Below the pieces are notes generated by a model, which was given only the letters and a program-made list of their open reading frames with translations, was not told where the DNA came from and ran no database searches. This document shows positions 1 through 8,375 of a DNA stretch of 64,000 nucleotides, one piece after another. The translations under genes and the position numbers were made by a program. How positions within the stretch are numbered: position 1 is the stretch's first letter; every line of letters begins with the position of its first letter. Location of the stretch: contig NZ_JAHXRQ010000001.1 of NCBI RefSeq assembly GCF_019392335.1, positions 372,001 through 436,000 of the forward strand. The letters run 5' to 3'. The DNA comes from Mameliella sp. CS4 (GTDB taxonomy: Bacteria > Pseudomonadota > Alphaproteobacteria > Rhodobacterales > Rhodobacteraceae).

Positions 1-1444
1 CGTGGTGCTGATATCGCGCGCCGGGCTGGGGCAGGAAAGCTCCAGCCAGTGGGCGCAGGGCGGCATCGCCGCCTGTCTTGGCGCCGATGACAGCGTGGCA
101 CTGCACCTGGCCGACACATTGGCCGCAGGCGCAGGTCTTTGCGACCCCGAGGTGGCAGAGACGATCCTGAGCGGCGCGCCCGAGGCAATCGCCGCGCTGG
201 AGGCCTATGGCGTCCGCTTCGACCGCACCCCGGACGGCGACTTCGCCCGTGGGCTGGAGGCGGCGCATTCCCGCAAGCGCATCCTGCATGTCGATGGCGA
301 CGGCACCGGGGCGGCGCTCATCCGTGCCCTGGCCGAGGCTGTTACCCGCTGCCCCTCGATCACCGTGCTGACCGGGGCGGAAGCTGTCCGGCTGGTCCAG
401 CGCGACGGGCAGATGCGCGGTGTTCTGCTGAATGACGGTCGCCTGCTGTCCAGCTCGCAAGTCGTGATGGCCACCGGCGGGTTGGGCGGGCTGTATGATG
501 CCAGCACCAACCCGGTGGGCAACTATGGCCAAGGCGTGATGCTGGCCGCCCGTGCCGGGGCGCAGCTGTCGGACATGGAATTCGTGCAGTTCCATCCCAC
601 CGCGCTGAATGCGCGGGGCAGGCCGCTGGGCCTGGTCAGCGAGGCGGTCCGGGGCGAAGGCGCGGTGCTGGTCAACGAACACGGTGAGCGGTTCATGGAG
701 GGCACCCCGGGCGCCGAGCTCGCCCCGCGCGACGTGGTGGCCCGCGCCATCGCAACCCAGATCGCGCGCGGCCACCGCGTCTTCCTGGACGCGCGTCCGG
801 CGCTGGGTGCAGGTTTTGCCAATCGCTTTCCCGGCATCGCACGGCTGTGTCAGGCCGCCGGGATCGACCCGGCGCAACAGCCCATCCCGGTGCGCCCGGC
901 CGCGCATTACCACATGGGCGGCATCCATACGGATAGTCACGCCCGGACCAGTCTTTCCGGCCTCTGGGCCATCGGCGAATGCGCCGCGACGGGCCTGCAC
1001 GGGGCGAACCGGCTGGCCAGCAACTCGCTGCTAGAGGCGGTTGTCATGGCGCAACGCGCCGCGCGGGACATCGCTGGCCACGCGGCGACGGGGCCACGCG
1101 GGAAACGCCCTGTGCCCACACCGCTTCCGCCCGTGGCAGAGACCGCCGCCGTCCGCCGGATCGTATCGGACAGGCTGGGTCTGCGTCGCGATGACCACGG
1201 GCTACGCAGCGCGGTGGCCGATCTGGCGCCACTGGCCCAGGGCCACGGGCCATCCGCCGACCCGGCGATCATCGGCCTGGCCATTGCGGTCTTTGCCCTG
1301 CTGCGCGAGGAATCGCGCGGCGCCCATGCGCGGAGCGATTGTCCCGCGCCCCGGACCGGCAGCGCCTCACGCCGGATGACCCTTGACGACATCATGGCCG
1401 TTGCGGAACAGCAGACGGCCCAATCCCTGCCCCGGAGTGCCTGA
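1..1444 (+). CDS. nadB: L-aspartate oxidase (5' partial)
   Basis: FAD enzyme that oxidises L-aspartate to iminoaspartate, the first step of de novo NAD synthesis. The frame is open at the window edge. About 480 residues are visible, and the N-terminal part with the FAD-binding GxGxxG is missing. Family motifs follow in order: [12 protein letters not shown] near the start, the arginine-rich HSRKRILH stretch, [28 protein letters not shown], and [18 protein letters not shown] near residue 325. The helical C-terminal domain is complete. The stop lies one base before the nadC start, so the two genes are co-transcribed; nadA would be expected upstream. Confidence 0.95.
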   Translation, partial: VVLISRAGLGQESSSQWAQGGIAACLGADDSVALHLADTLAAGAGLCDPEVAETILSGAPEAIAALEAYGVRFDRTPDGDFARGLEAAHSRKRILHVDGDGTGAALIRALAEAVTRCPSITVLTGAEAVRLVQRDGQMRGVLLNDGRLLSSSQVVMATGGLGGLYDASTNPVGNYGQGVMLAARAGAQLSDMEFVQFHPTALNARGRPLGLVSEAVRGEGAVLVNEHGERFMEGTPGAELAPRDVVARAIATQIARGHRVFLDARPALGAGFANRFPGIARLCQAAGIDPAQQPIPVRPAAHYHMGGIHTDSHARTSLSGLWAIGECAATGLHGANRLASNSLLEAVVMAQRAARDIAGHAATGPRGKRPVPTPLPPVAETAAVRRIVSDRLGLRRDDHGLRSAVADLAPLAQGHGPSADPAIIGLAIAVFALLREESRGAHARSDCPAPRTGSASRRMTLDDIMAVAEQQTAQSLPRSA

Positions 1445-1445
1445 C

Positions 1446-2309
1446 ATGACGCTTGTCCCCCTGCCCCGCCCGGTGATCGAACCCGCCCTGCGCACCGCGC
1501 TGGAAGAGGATCTTGGCCTTGCCGGGGACATCACCTCGGCGGTGGTCATCCCTGCCGGGCACCGCTCGGTCGTCACCGCCGTCGCCCGCAAGCCCGGCGT
1601 GATCGCCGGGCTGGACTGCGCCGAGCTGGCCTGTGCGCTGGTCGATCCGGCCATCGTGGTCACGCGCCACCTGCAGGACGGTGCGCCCGTCACGCCCGGC
1701 ACCCGCATCGCGACATTTGAAGGCCCCTCCCGCAGCCTGCTGACCGCCGAACGCACGGCGCTCAACTTCATGGGGCACCTTTCAGGGATCGCGAGTGTCA
1801 CGGCGGGCCTGGTTCAGGCGGTCGCAGGCACAGGGGCAAACATTGTCTGCACCCGCAAGACCACGCCGGGCCTGCGCGCTCTGGAAAAATACGCCGTCCG
1901 CGCGGGCGGCGGCATGAACCATCGTTATTCGCTGGCCGATGCGGTGCTGATCAAGGACAATCACATCGCCATCGCGGGCGGCATCCGCCCGGCGCTGGAG
2001 GCGGCGCGCGCCGCGACCGGCCACATGGTCAAGATCGAGATCGAGGTCGATACGCTGGACCAGCTGCGCGAGGTTCTGGAGATCGGCGCCGACGCGGTTC
2101 TGCTGGACAACATGGACCCAAAGACGCTGCGCGAGGCCGTGGACATGGTCGCGGGCCGCGCCATCACCGAAGCCTCTGGCGGCATCACCCCCGACACCGC
2201 CGCTGCGGTCGCAGCCAGCGGCGTCGACCTGATCTCTCTCGGCTGGATCACGCACAGCGCGCCGACACTGGATATCGGGCTGGATTTCGTATCAGCGGCG
2301 GAAGGATAG
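1446..2309 (+). CDS. nadC: Nicotinate-nucleotide diphosphorylase (quinolinate phosphoribosyltransferase)
   Basis: Converts quinolinate and PRPP to nicotinate mononucleotide, CO2 and PPi, the third step of the NAD pathway begun by NadA and NadB. The 287-aa product has the normal length. Visible family motifs are [31 protein letters not shown] (substrate-binding Arg/Lys), [38 protein letters not shown] and the barrel-end [10 protein letters not shown]. The ATG sits one base after the nadB stop, which suggests translational coupling. A longer frame begins upstream inside nadB, but this ATG gives the canonical N-terminus. Confidence 0.95.
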   Translation: MTLVPLPRPVIEPALRTALEEDLGLAGDITSAVVIPAGHRSVVTAVARKPGVIAGLDCAELACALVDPAIVVTRHLQDGAPVTPGTRIATFEGPSRSLLTAERTALNFMGHLSGIASVTAGLVQAVAGTGANIVCTRKTTPGLRALEKYAVRAGGGMNHRYSLADAVLIKDNHIAIAGGIRPALEAARAATGHMVKIEIEVDTLDQLREVLEIGADAVLLDNMDPKTLREAVDMVAGRAITEASGGITPDTAAAVAASGVDLISLGWITHSAPTLDIGLDFVSAAEG

Positions 2310-2653
2310 GAACCGGATCTACGCCCGATCGGGGGGAAGCTGCTGGTGAGTGGGTCATGAAGGACGAAGGATCGGGAAACCGTCCAGGCCCTTGATGCAG
2401 GGCAGCATGAGAGCAGGGCAAGGCTCCAACCCTTCCCTGGGATCACGCGGCGCAACCTCAACGGCATTGTCAGGCTGTTTTCAGCCAGTCCACCACCTGC
2501 CGGCCCATCGGAGCGGCGGCAGTGTTCCCGCCGCCAGGGGTGGAGCAGTCGATGGCCGACAGGAACTTGGCCAAGGACCGCGGACACCGGACGCTGTATA
2601 CCACAATTGGCGCTGTCGCGGGCAGCCGGGGGGAAGGCCGCCCGCCTGTGCGA
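2310..2653. other. 344-bp intergenic region, possible decayed gene tail
   Basis: Lies between the convergent nadC and glutamate-synthase-like genes. No hairpin with a T-run was found. On the minus strand, roughly 2470-2587 can be read as a short frame ending in GGGNTAAAPMGRQVVDWLKTA-stop. This loosely resembles the GGGGS-AAAP-ARD tail of class B penicillin-binding proteins. It has no start, no domain and no support upstream, so at most it is a gene remnant. Confidence 0.3.
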
Positions 2654-4210
2654 TCAGGGCGCCCTGACGTCCACCTGCATCCGGCGAATGGCCTCTTCGA
2701 AAACCCGGTTTCCGGCGGCACCGTCGTCACCCAGCCGGACCGAGGGGTAGATCTCATTCATCTGCACCGACGAACCATCATCCTTGACCACCCGCACATG
2801 CCGCCGCCGCATCTGGCGCGGCTCACCCACGCCGACGGAGTGGGCAATCGTCTCGACCTCGCCGACAACCGCCTTGGCATAGGCCGCGACGCGCTTGTCC
2901 TTCTCGGACACCACCAGCCCCTTTTGCAAAGAGGGGATATGCGTGGTGATCCCGGTCGGGCAGGTGTTCTTGTTGCACTTCAGGGCCTGGATACAGCCGA
3001 GGCTGAACATGAAACCCCGCGCCGAGGTGACGAAATCCGCGCCCAGGCAGATGGCCCAGGCCACGTCGCCGGGATTGACCAGCTTGCCGCTGGCCACGAT
3101 GCGGATGCGGTCATGCAGCCCGGCAAGATCGCGCAGGTCGACCATGCGGATCAGCGCCTCGCGCAGCGGCAGGCCGACGAGGTCGATCAGCGGAAGCGGT
3201 GCCGCCCCGGTGCCGCCCTCGCCCCCGTCCACGGTGATGAAATCCGGCGCGCTTTCCTCCCCCCGCTCCTTGATCTTCTTGAAGAAGGAAAACCACGGAT
3301 CGGCCGAGCCCATGCAGGTCTTGAACCCCACCGGCTTGCCAGTGACCTCGCGAATGTGGCCGATCAGGTCCAGAAGCCCATCGAAATCATCCACCTCGCG
3401 GTGCCGGTTGGGCGAAATCGCGTCCTTGCCCATCGGCACACCGCGAATGGTGGCGACCTCCTCGTCGATCTTGGCCGCCGGCAGGATACCCCCCTTGCCC
3501 GGCTTGGCGCCCTGGCTCAGCTTGATCTCGAACATCTTGATGTTCGGATTGGCGGCGATCTCCTTCAGCTTGGCGTCGCTCAGGTTGCCGTCCTGGTCGC
3601 GCACGCCGAACTTGGCCGTGCCGATCTGGTAGACGATGTCGCAACCGCCCTCCAGGTGGTAGGGCGACAGCCCCCCTTCCCCGGTGTTCAGCCAGACTCC
3701 CGCCTGCTTGGCCCCCCGGCTCAGCGCCTTCACCGCCGGTTTCGAGATCGCGCCGTAGGACATGCCCGAGATGTTGTAGATCGAGGGCGCAAGATACGGT
3801 TCGCGGCAGTAGGGCCCGATCATCATCGGCTCTGTCGAGGCATATTGATCGTCCAGCGGAGGAAAGACCGCGTTCATGAAAATCGGCGTCCCCGGCACGT
3901 TCAGGTTCCGGGTCGAGCCAAAGGCCACCGTGTTCCCCTTGCTGGAACTGGCATTGTAGATCCAGTTGCGCTGCGCCCGGTTGAACGGCATCTCCTCGCG
4001 GTCCATCGCAAAGAAGTATTGGCGAAAGAACTCTCCCAACTCGGTGAACAGGGCACGGAACCTCCCGATCACCGGATAGTTCCTGCGGATCGCATCCCCC
4101 GTCTGCGTCTTGTCGATGACGTACATCACGACGACCAGCGCCACCGCCACCCCGATCATGAAGACGAAGAACAGCGCCAGATATTGCAGCGCGGCCATCG
4201 CGTATTCCAT
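2654..4210 (-). CDS. FMN-binding glutamate synthase family protein
   Basis: A 518-aa stand-alone version of the FMN/iron-sulfur domain of glutamate synthase. Residues about 7-30 form a membrane-spanning helix, so the enzyme is probably membrane-anchored. The barrel carries ISGMSYGAISKPAVKALSRGA, ITVDGGEGGTGAAPLPL (FMN phosphate region) and the cysteine motif C-x5-C-x4-C (CIQALKCNKNTCPTGI), which matches the 3Fe-4S ligands of GltB. There is no glutaminase domain, so glutamate synthesis from glutamine cannot be assumed; the electron donor and substrate are unknown. The gene is isolated, with convergent nadC downstream. The family assignment is firm and the reaction uncertain. Confidence 0.85.
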   Translation of the reverse strand: MEYAMAALQYLALFFVFMIGVAVALVVVMYVIDKTQTGDAIRRNYPVIGRFRALFTELGEFFRQYFFAMDREEMPFNRAQRNWIYNASSSKGNTVAFGSTRNLNVPGTPIFMNAVFPPLDDQYASTEPMMIGPYCREPYLAPSIYNISGMSYGAISKPAVKALSRGAKQAGVWLNTGEGGLSPYHLEGGCDIVYQIGTAKFGVRDQDGNLSDAKLKEIAANPNIKMFEIKLSQGAKPGKGGILPAAKIDEEVATIRGVPMGKDAISPNRHREVDDFDGLLDLIGHIREVTGKPVGFKTCMGSADPWFSFFKKIKERGEESAPDFITVDGGEGGTGAAPLPLIDLVGLPLREALIRMVDLRDLAGLHDRIRIVASGKLVNPGDVAWAICLGADFVTSARGFMFSLGCIQALKCNKNTCPTGITTHIPSLQKGLVVSEKDKRVAAYAKAVVGEVETIAHSVGVGEPRQMRRRHVRVVKDDGSSVQMNEIYPSVRLGDDGAAGNRVFEEAIRRMQVDVRAP

Positions 4211-4327
4211 ATTCTACCCCCCGAATGTGTTGATTTGTCTCAAGGTCATGCTGTTATTGAATCGATACTCTGCCACCATCACAGACGAATGGCAGCCCGT
4301 CTGCCCATTTCGTGAAAGGGAGAGAGC

Positions 4328-4771
4328 ATGAGACATTTCATCGGCGCCGCCGCGCTTGCGCTCGTGGCAAGCGGGGCAATGGCCCAGGGCATCGTCAGCT
4401 ACGCCACCGATCAGAGCTTTGACGATGTTGTCTTCGGCCTGGAAAACGCGATCCTCGATCAGGGTCTCGTCATCGACAGTGTCAGCCACACCGGCGAAAT
4501 GCTGGAACGGACCAAGGGGGACGTTGGGTCTGACGTCACCATCTTTACCAACGCGGACATCTTCAGCTTCTGCTCTGCCAAGATCAGCCGCGAGGTGATG
4601 GAAGCGGACCCGATGAACGTGGTCTTCTGCCCCTATGACATCTTCGTCATCGTCCGGCCAGAGACACCCGACACCACCACCATCGGGTTCCGCGAGTTCC
4701 CCGAGGGTGAGATGAAAAAGGTCGAGGCGCTGCTGGACGGCATCGCCCGCTCCGCCATCGGCCTGGACTGA
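4328..4771 (+). CDS. DUF302 domain protein, exported
   Basis: A 147-aa protein with a typical signal peptide (hydrophobic [15 protein letters not shown], cleavage after AMA-Q near residue 19). The mature part has the DUF302 pattern: a helix with [19 protein letters not shown], a strand with [19 protein letters not shown], and then [16 protein letters not shown]. Members are small periplasmic or cytoplasmic proteins of unknown biochemical role. Two cysteines (in FSFCSA and VFCPYD) could pair or bind metal. The start is set by a GGGAGAG ribosome-binding site just upstream. No operon partner is evident. Confidence 0.75.
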   Translation: MRHFIGAAALALVASGAMAQGIVSYATDQSFDDVVFGLENAILDQGLVIDSVSHTGEMLERTKGDVGSDVTIFTNADIFSFCSAKISREVMEADPMNVVFCPYDIFVIVRPETPDTTTIGFREFPEGEMKKVEALLDGIARSAIGLD

Positions 4772-5042
4772 GCCGCCACGCGACAACGCAGTCCCGGGCT
4801 TGTCCCGGGACCTCTTGGTCTCACGGGAAACGGCAGACCGGCCAGTGTCGTTGGCCGGTGTTTTCTTGCTGTTCATTCACAAAGATGTAATTGGAAAATT
4901 TCTTTTCTTCCGGCTTAGTTGCCGGCCCCCGATCGTCAAGCCGCCCGTGCAGAAATTCCGCCTCATCCAGCGCGCTGATCCTCCCGTAGACCTTTACGAT
5001 GTGACGGACACATCGCAAATGCGAAACCAATGGAGGATTTCC

Positions 5043-5525
5043 ATGATCCGTAGAACTTTCCTCGCCGCCACGACCGCACTCGCCTTCGCCGCTCCGGCCT
5101 TTGCCGGCGGTCATTCGATGGACATCGTCGATACCGCCAAGGAGGCGGGCAGCTTTGAAACCCTGCTGGCGGCAGCCACTGCCGCGGGCCTGGTCGACAC
5201 GCTCAAGGGCGAAGGTCCGCTGACCGTTTTCGCCCCGACCGACGCCGCCTTTGCCGCGCTGCCCGAAGGCACGGTCGAGGACCTGCTGAAGCCTGAAAAC
5301 AAGGACCAGCTGACCGCGATCCTCACCTATCACGTCGTGGCGGGCAAGGTCATGTCGACCGACCTCAGCGATGGCATGATGGCGAAAACCGTCGAAGGCT
5401 CGGAAATCACCATCGACCTCGACAACGGGGTGATGGTCAACGACGCCACCGTCGTGACCGCCGACATCGAAGCCTCGAACGGTGTGATCCACGTCATCGA
5501 CAAGGTGATCATGCCCGGCATGTGA
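5043..5525 (+). CDS. Fasciclin domain (FAS1) protein, exported
   Basis: A 160-aa secreted protein with an N-terminal signal peptide ([22 protein letters not shown]) and a single FAS1/beta-Ig-H3 domain. Diagnostic segments are [34 protein letters not shown] (H1 motif), [14 protein letters not shown] and the terminal [15 protein letters not shown] (H2 motif). FAS1 proteins mediate adhesion or polymer contact; bacterial members are usually periplasmic or extracellular. The chosen ATG follows a strong GGAGG at 5032-5036. The in-frame extension upstream has no ribosome-binding site and lacks the signal peptide at its N-terminus. A terminator follows directly. Confidence 0.9.
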   Translation: MIRRTFLAATTALAFAAPAFAGGHSMDIVDTAKEAGSFETLLAAATAAGLVDTLKGEGPLTVFAPTDAAFAALPEGTVEDLLKPENKDQLTAILTYHVVAGKVMSTDLSDGMMAKTVEGSEITIDLDNGVMVNDATVVTADIEASNGVIHVIDKVIMPGM

Positions 5526-5548
5526 TCGGCAGTCAGCCAATACCAAAG

Positions 5549-5573
5549 ACGGCCCGCACATCGTGCGGGCCGT
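5549..5573 (+). terminator. Rho-independent terminator of the fasciclin gene
   Basis: A perfect 11-bp stem (ACGGCCCGCAC and its complement) with a 3-base loop (ATC), followed by TCTCCTTT. It starts 24 bases after the fasciclin stop and lies before the convergent sulfotransferase-like gene, so it could also stop that transcript. Confidence 0.8.
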
Positions 5574-5603
5574 TCTCCTTTGTCGAGGTGACCCTGGCCG
5601 CGT

Positions 5604-6389
5604 CTAGCCCTGGTGCCTCTTTGCCTGACCCAAAGAATGTCTCCGCAGGTAGCGGCGCTTGCGGCGGGCCAGCGCGTCCTCGTCAAGATCCGACCTGTTC
5701 AGCCTCAACAGGGTCTCGATACCATCCCTGGGGCGCACGTTTACCGGAAGTGCCGGCCTCAGTTCCGTGTCAGGAAGCCCCAGCAGGTCGAGTGCCGCCG
5801 AAAGCGGTCCGACGGCCCTGTCACGACAGGTCTCGATCCCGGTGCTCACCACCCGCGCACGTTCCCCCAGCCTGGCCCGCACCGCGTCGACCCGATCCTC
5901 CAGCGGCAGCGCATCGCTCAGCCGCGCGCGGTAGGTGTCGATATCCTCGGTGATGCGATGCCCGCGGAGATTTTGCCAGTAGATGCTTTTCATCCAGGCC
6001 TCTGCCTCGCGCGTGGTGAACCAGATCGTGATTTCGGCGTCCGGATAGCGGGTCTTCAGAGTCGTCCCGACGCAGTGCAAAAGATCGGGCGCATGGCCAT
6101 AGCCCGTCCCGGGCCTGCGCCCGGGAACCAGCCCGGAAAGATCCTCGGAGGTGATCAGCAAAGGCTTGCCGGGCGGCGGCAGGACCGCATCCAGTTCCGA
6201 CCGCATCCTTTTCAGCTTTCTCTTTGCCGGTCGGATCTCATAGCTCCGCGCCAGTTGGGCAACTGGGCGCAGATCGCCGGGCAGCAAAAGGTTCAGACGT
6301 GGCGAAAGCAGCTCTGCATTGGCGGCTGCGCAGGACTGCAGGCTGCTTGTGCCGGTCTTGTGGAACCCGGCATGTACCAGAATACGCAT
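5604..6389 (-). CDS. Sulfotransferase-like P-loop protein
   Basis: A 261-aa protein that begins with the nucleotide-binding loop HAGFHKTGTSSLQ. This matches the 5'-phosphosulfate-binding motif of sulfotransferases and sulfotransferase-like ATP-independent families. A central segment ITIWFTTREAEAWMKSIYWQ resembles the 3'-phosphate-binding RxP/S region. The C-terminus is basic (ARRKRRYLRRHS). The family transfers sulfate from PAPS to glycans, lipids or small molecules; the acceptor cannot be told from sequence. It is a monocistronic gene on the minus strand. The start is the only ATG before the P-loop. Confidence 0.6.
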   Translation of the reverse strand: MRILVHAGFHKTGTSSLQSCAAANAELLSPRLNLLLPGDLRPVAQLARSYEIRPAKRKLKRMRSELDAVLPPPGKPLLITSEDLSGLVPGRRPGTGYGHAPDLLHCVGTTLKTRYPDAEITIWFTTREAEAWMKSIYWQNLRGHRITEDIDTYRARLSDALPLEDRVDAVRARLGERARVVSTGIETCRDRAVGPLSAALDLLGLPDTELRPALPVNVRPRDGIETLLRLNRSDLDEDALARRKRRYLRRHSLGQAKRHQG

Positions 6390-6728
6390 GGTCTCACCCG
6401 TACATTACCCCGGCAGTCTAGAGCGCCCGACCTCGGCCCGCCACGCGGGGCACGAAAATCGAAACCCTTTTGCGGTTTCCGGACGCGCAAGAATGGGATG
6501 TATGTCTGAACCACCCGCGATTTGCGCATCAAATCAACCTTTGGGCGCGCCAGGTCACGCTGAAAGGCTTTATGGCACGACTGCCGCCGTGATCGTTTTC
6601 AATCTGCCCAAATTCGCGGAGGCGCCCAAGCTTTTACACCTAAGGTAGAAACCGGTTGATCGAACTCTCCCAATGGGGCAGGCTTCCAATTTGCCGCTAT
6701 TCCGAACATACCTTGATCAGGATTTCCC
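6390..6728. other. 339-bp divergent intergenic region
   Basis: Separates the sulfotransferase-like gene (leftward) from the Cry-like gene (rightward), so it should hold both promoters. It is visibly richer in A and T than its surroundings, especially 6590-6725. No known operator, RNA gene or convincing small ORF was recognised. The only sign near the right-hand start is a weak AGGA a few bases before the ATG at 6729. Confidence 0.4.
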
Positions 6729-8219
6729 ATGCCCATGTTTGCAGCCCCCCCCGTGCGCGCATCAATCAGCACAATGGTTGCCTCCGTCGAAAATGGTGTG
6801 GACCGAGAAACCTATACCATCCAGAAACTGAAGGCCGGGTTCGACGCTCTGGGTGATCCTGCGGCAACCATAGTCGGGGTCGAAGGGGCCTATGTCGACG
6901 CCTCAGACGTTCCGCTCAGCTATGAGCATCCGGTGCTGTCGCATTCCGATGACACGATGCTGAAACTGCGCGTGCGCTGCGCGATAGACGAGTTGAACGC
7001 CGCCTCTCCGATGCTCCCCGGTGAAACGCTGGTTCATGAACGTTTCGCTTTCCTGTCCGATCCTTGGGAAGTGTTTCCGCCGGGAACGGTCTTTATCGAC
7101 CGCCAAACGTCGATGGCACGGCTGCTGTATGTGTTCCGGAATGTCGTCGTGGATGCGCAGACCGGGGCATTGCGCTTTGACAGCGCGGCGGCGGCAGAGC
7201 CAACTGACGAACTGCTTGGGCTGGACGAGCCGCCCGTGATGGTGCTGGCCGCGGCCTCTCTGCCGCACAGCATCGCCGTGGACGTGGCAAAGAAGCTGGC
7301 CGACCAGATGGCCAAGGACGCGCTCAAGGCGATCAGCGGCAACCTGACCCAGATAGCAGGCGGCGTGATCGCCGGGGCCATTGCCGGGGCGATCATCGAC
7401 ACCATTCTCGGGGCGCTGTTCCCGGACGACAAGAAATCGACCCTCGACGCCTATTTCGAGGGGATGCAAAAGCTGATGCAACAAGAGCTGAAGCAACAGA
7501 CCATCGACGAAATCGCCGGAACCTTCGTTGCGCTGCGCAATGAGTTGACCAACGTCTACGCGCCAGCCCGCCTGCAATCGGACCTTCGGGTTCAGCAGGA
7601 CCGAAAGAACCTGTTCGACTACCATTTGCACGATTACTCCAACACCTTCTTCATCGGCACGAACGGAATGCTGGGAACGCTGACGGATGAGAACTATCAA
7701 TTGGCCTGTTTCCCGGTCTTCCTGCTCGGGGCGGGGATGCATCTGTCGATCCTGCAGGAGATCGCCAATGTCGATCCGACCAACAGGGATGAGGATTTCA
7801 ATCCGCTGAAGTCCAGCTATGGCGTCCCCAAGACCGGCTCGGTCGCAAAATATGCCCAGCAATACGCGGACCATGCCGATGCCGTTTGGAAAAAGATCCG
7901 CGAAAAGCGCAAAGGCCGCGTGGTCTACGGCGTCGAACATGGCGTGGTCTTCCGCCATCATTATTCTGTCGGCTACTATGCCGACGAGGCAGTCGACGCC
8001 GACAAGCACCTGAACCGGATCAAGTACGAATACACCAACGACAAGGACGGCAAGAACATTCCGGTGCCCGGCAGCAGCAAGGCGGACGTGATGAAAGCCA
8101 TGGAGGCCTATCAGGACAAGGTCCTGGCCGACCTGGAGGACAGCCTGCCCGACCGCAAGACGATCGTCGCCGGGTGGCGCAAGCTGGTGGACAACCCGCT
8201 CAACATGGAAACGTCCTGA
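6729..8219 (+). CDS. Cry delta-endotoxin domain I-like protein
   Basis: A 496-aa protein of unknown role. Residues about 205-395 line up in order with the helical pore-forming domain I of Bacillus Cry toxins. A glycine-rich hydrophobic helix ends in TILGALFP (Cry: GxxWGIFGP). It is followed by a long helix DAYFEGMQKLMQQEL and then TFVALRNELTNVY (Cry: GLSNLYQIY). Next comes NYQLACFPVFLLGAGMHLS (Cry block 1: YQVPLLSVYVQAANLHLS), and finally AQQYADHADAVWKK (Cry alpha-7: NYTDHAVRWYN). The beta-prism and beta-sandwich domains are absent. Residues 1-170 match nothing I recognise, and residues 400-496 form a basic tail. There is no signal peptide. An alternative start is the ATG at 6735. Base composition is lower in GC than neighbouring genes, consistent with acquisition. 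Confidence 0.7.
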   Translation: MPMFAAPPVRASISTMVASVENGVDRETYTIQKLKAGFDALGDPAATIVGVEGAYVDASDVPLSYEHPVLSHSDDTMLKLRVRCAIDELNAASPMLPGETLVHERFAFLSDPWEVFPPGTVFIDRQTSMARLLYVFRNVVVDAQTGALRFDSAAAAEPTDELLGLDEPPVMVLAAASLPHSIAVDVAKKLADQMAKDALKAISGNLTQIAGGVIAGAIAGAIIDTILGALFPDDKKSTLDAYFEGMQKLMQQELKQQTIDEIAGTFVALRNELTNVYAPARLQSDLRVQQDRKNLFDYHLHDYSNTFFIGTNGMLGTLTDENYQLACFPVFLLGAGMHLSILQEIANVDPTNRDEDFNPLKSSYGVPKTGSVAKYAQQYADHADAVWKKIREKRKGRVVYGVEHGVVFRHHYSVGYYADEAVDADKHLNRIKYEYTNDKDGKNIPVPGSSKADVMKAMEAYQDKVLADLEDSLPDRKTIVAGWRKLVDNPLNMETS

Positions 8220-8330
8220 CGGCGCGACCGCTCTGGCTTTGGCTGTCGGCGGTGCCCCGAAACCGCGTGACCCTGTCTGTGCAGGCCGGTCCCCTGAAAC
8301 GATGGCCGTGCTGTGCACCCGGGCACGAAA

Positions 8331-8354
8331 AAAGGCGGGGTTTCCCCCGCCTTT
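8331..8354 (-). terminator. Rho-independent terminator of clpB
   Basis: A 10-bp perfect stem (AAAGGCGGGG and its complement) with a 4-base loop. The plus strand shows six A's on the left side, which read as a T-run on the minus strand after the hairpin. It sits 22 bases past the clpB stop and may also end the Cry-like transcript coming from the other side. Confidence 0.8.
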
Positions 8355-8375
8355 CCTCATCTACGTCGCCAAGGG

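Noticed and set aside
2522..4315. 597-codon plus-strand frame opposite the glutamate-synthase-like gene
   Set aside because: Antisense shadow rich in His, Arg and Asp; the minus-strand frame has clear FMN and Fe-S motifs.
6903..8360. 485-codon minus-strand frame opposite the Cry-like gene
   Set aside because: Composition is antisense-like, and no motif is present. The plus-strand product has a coherent helix pattern matching a known fold.
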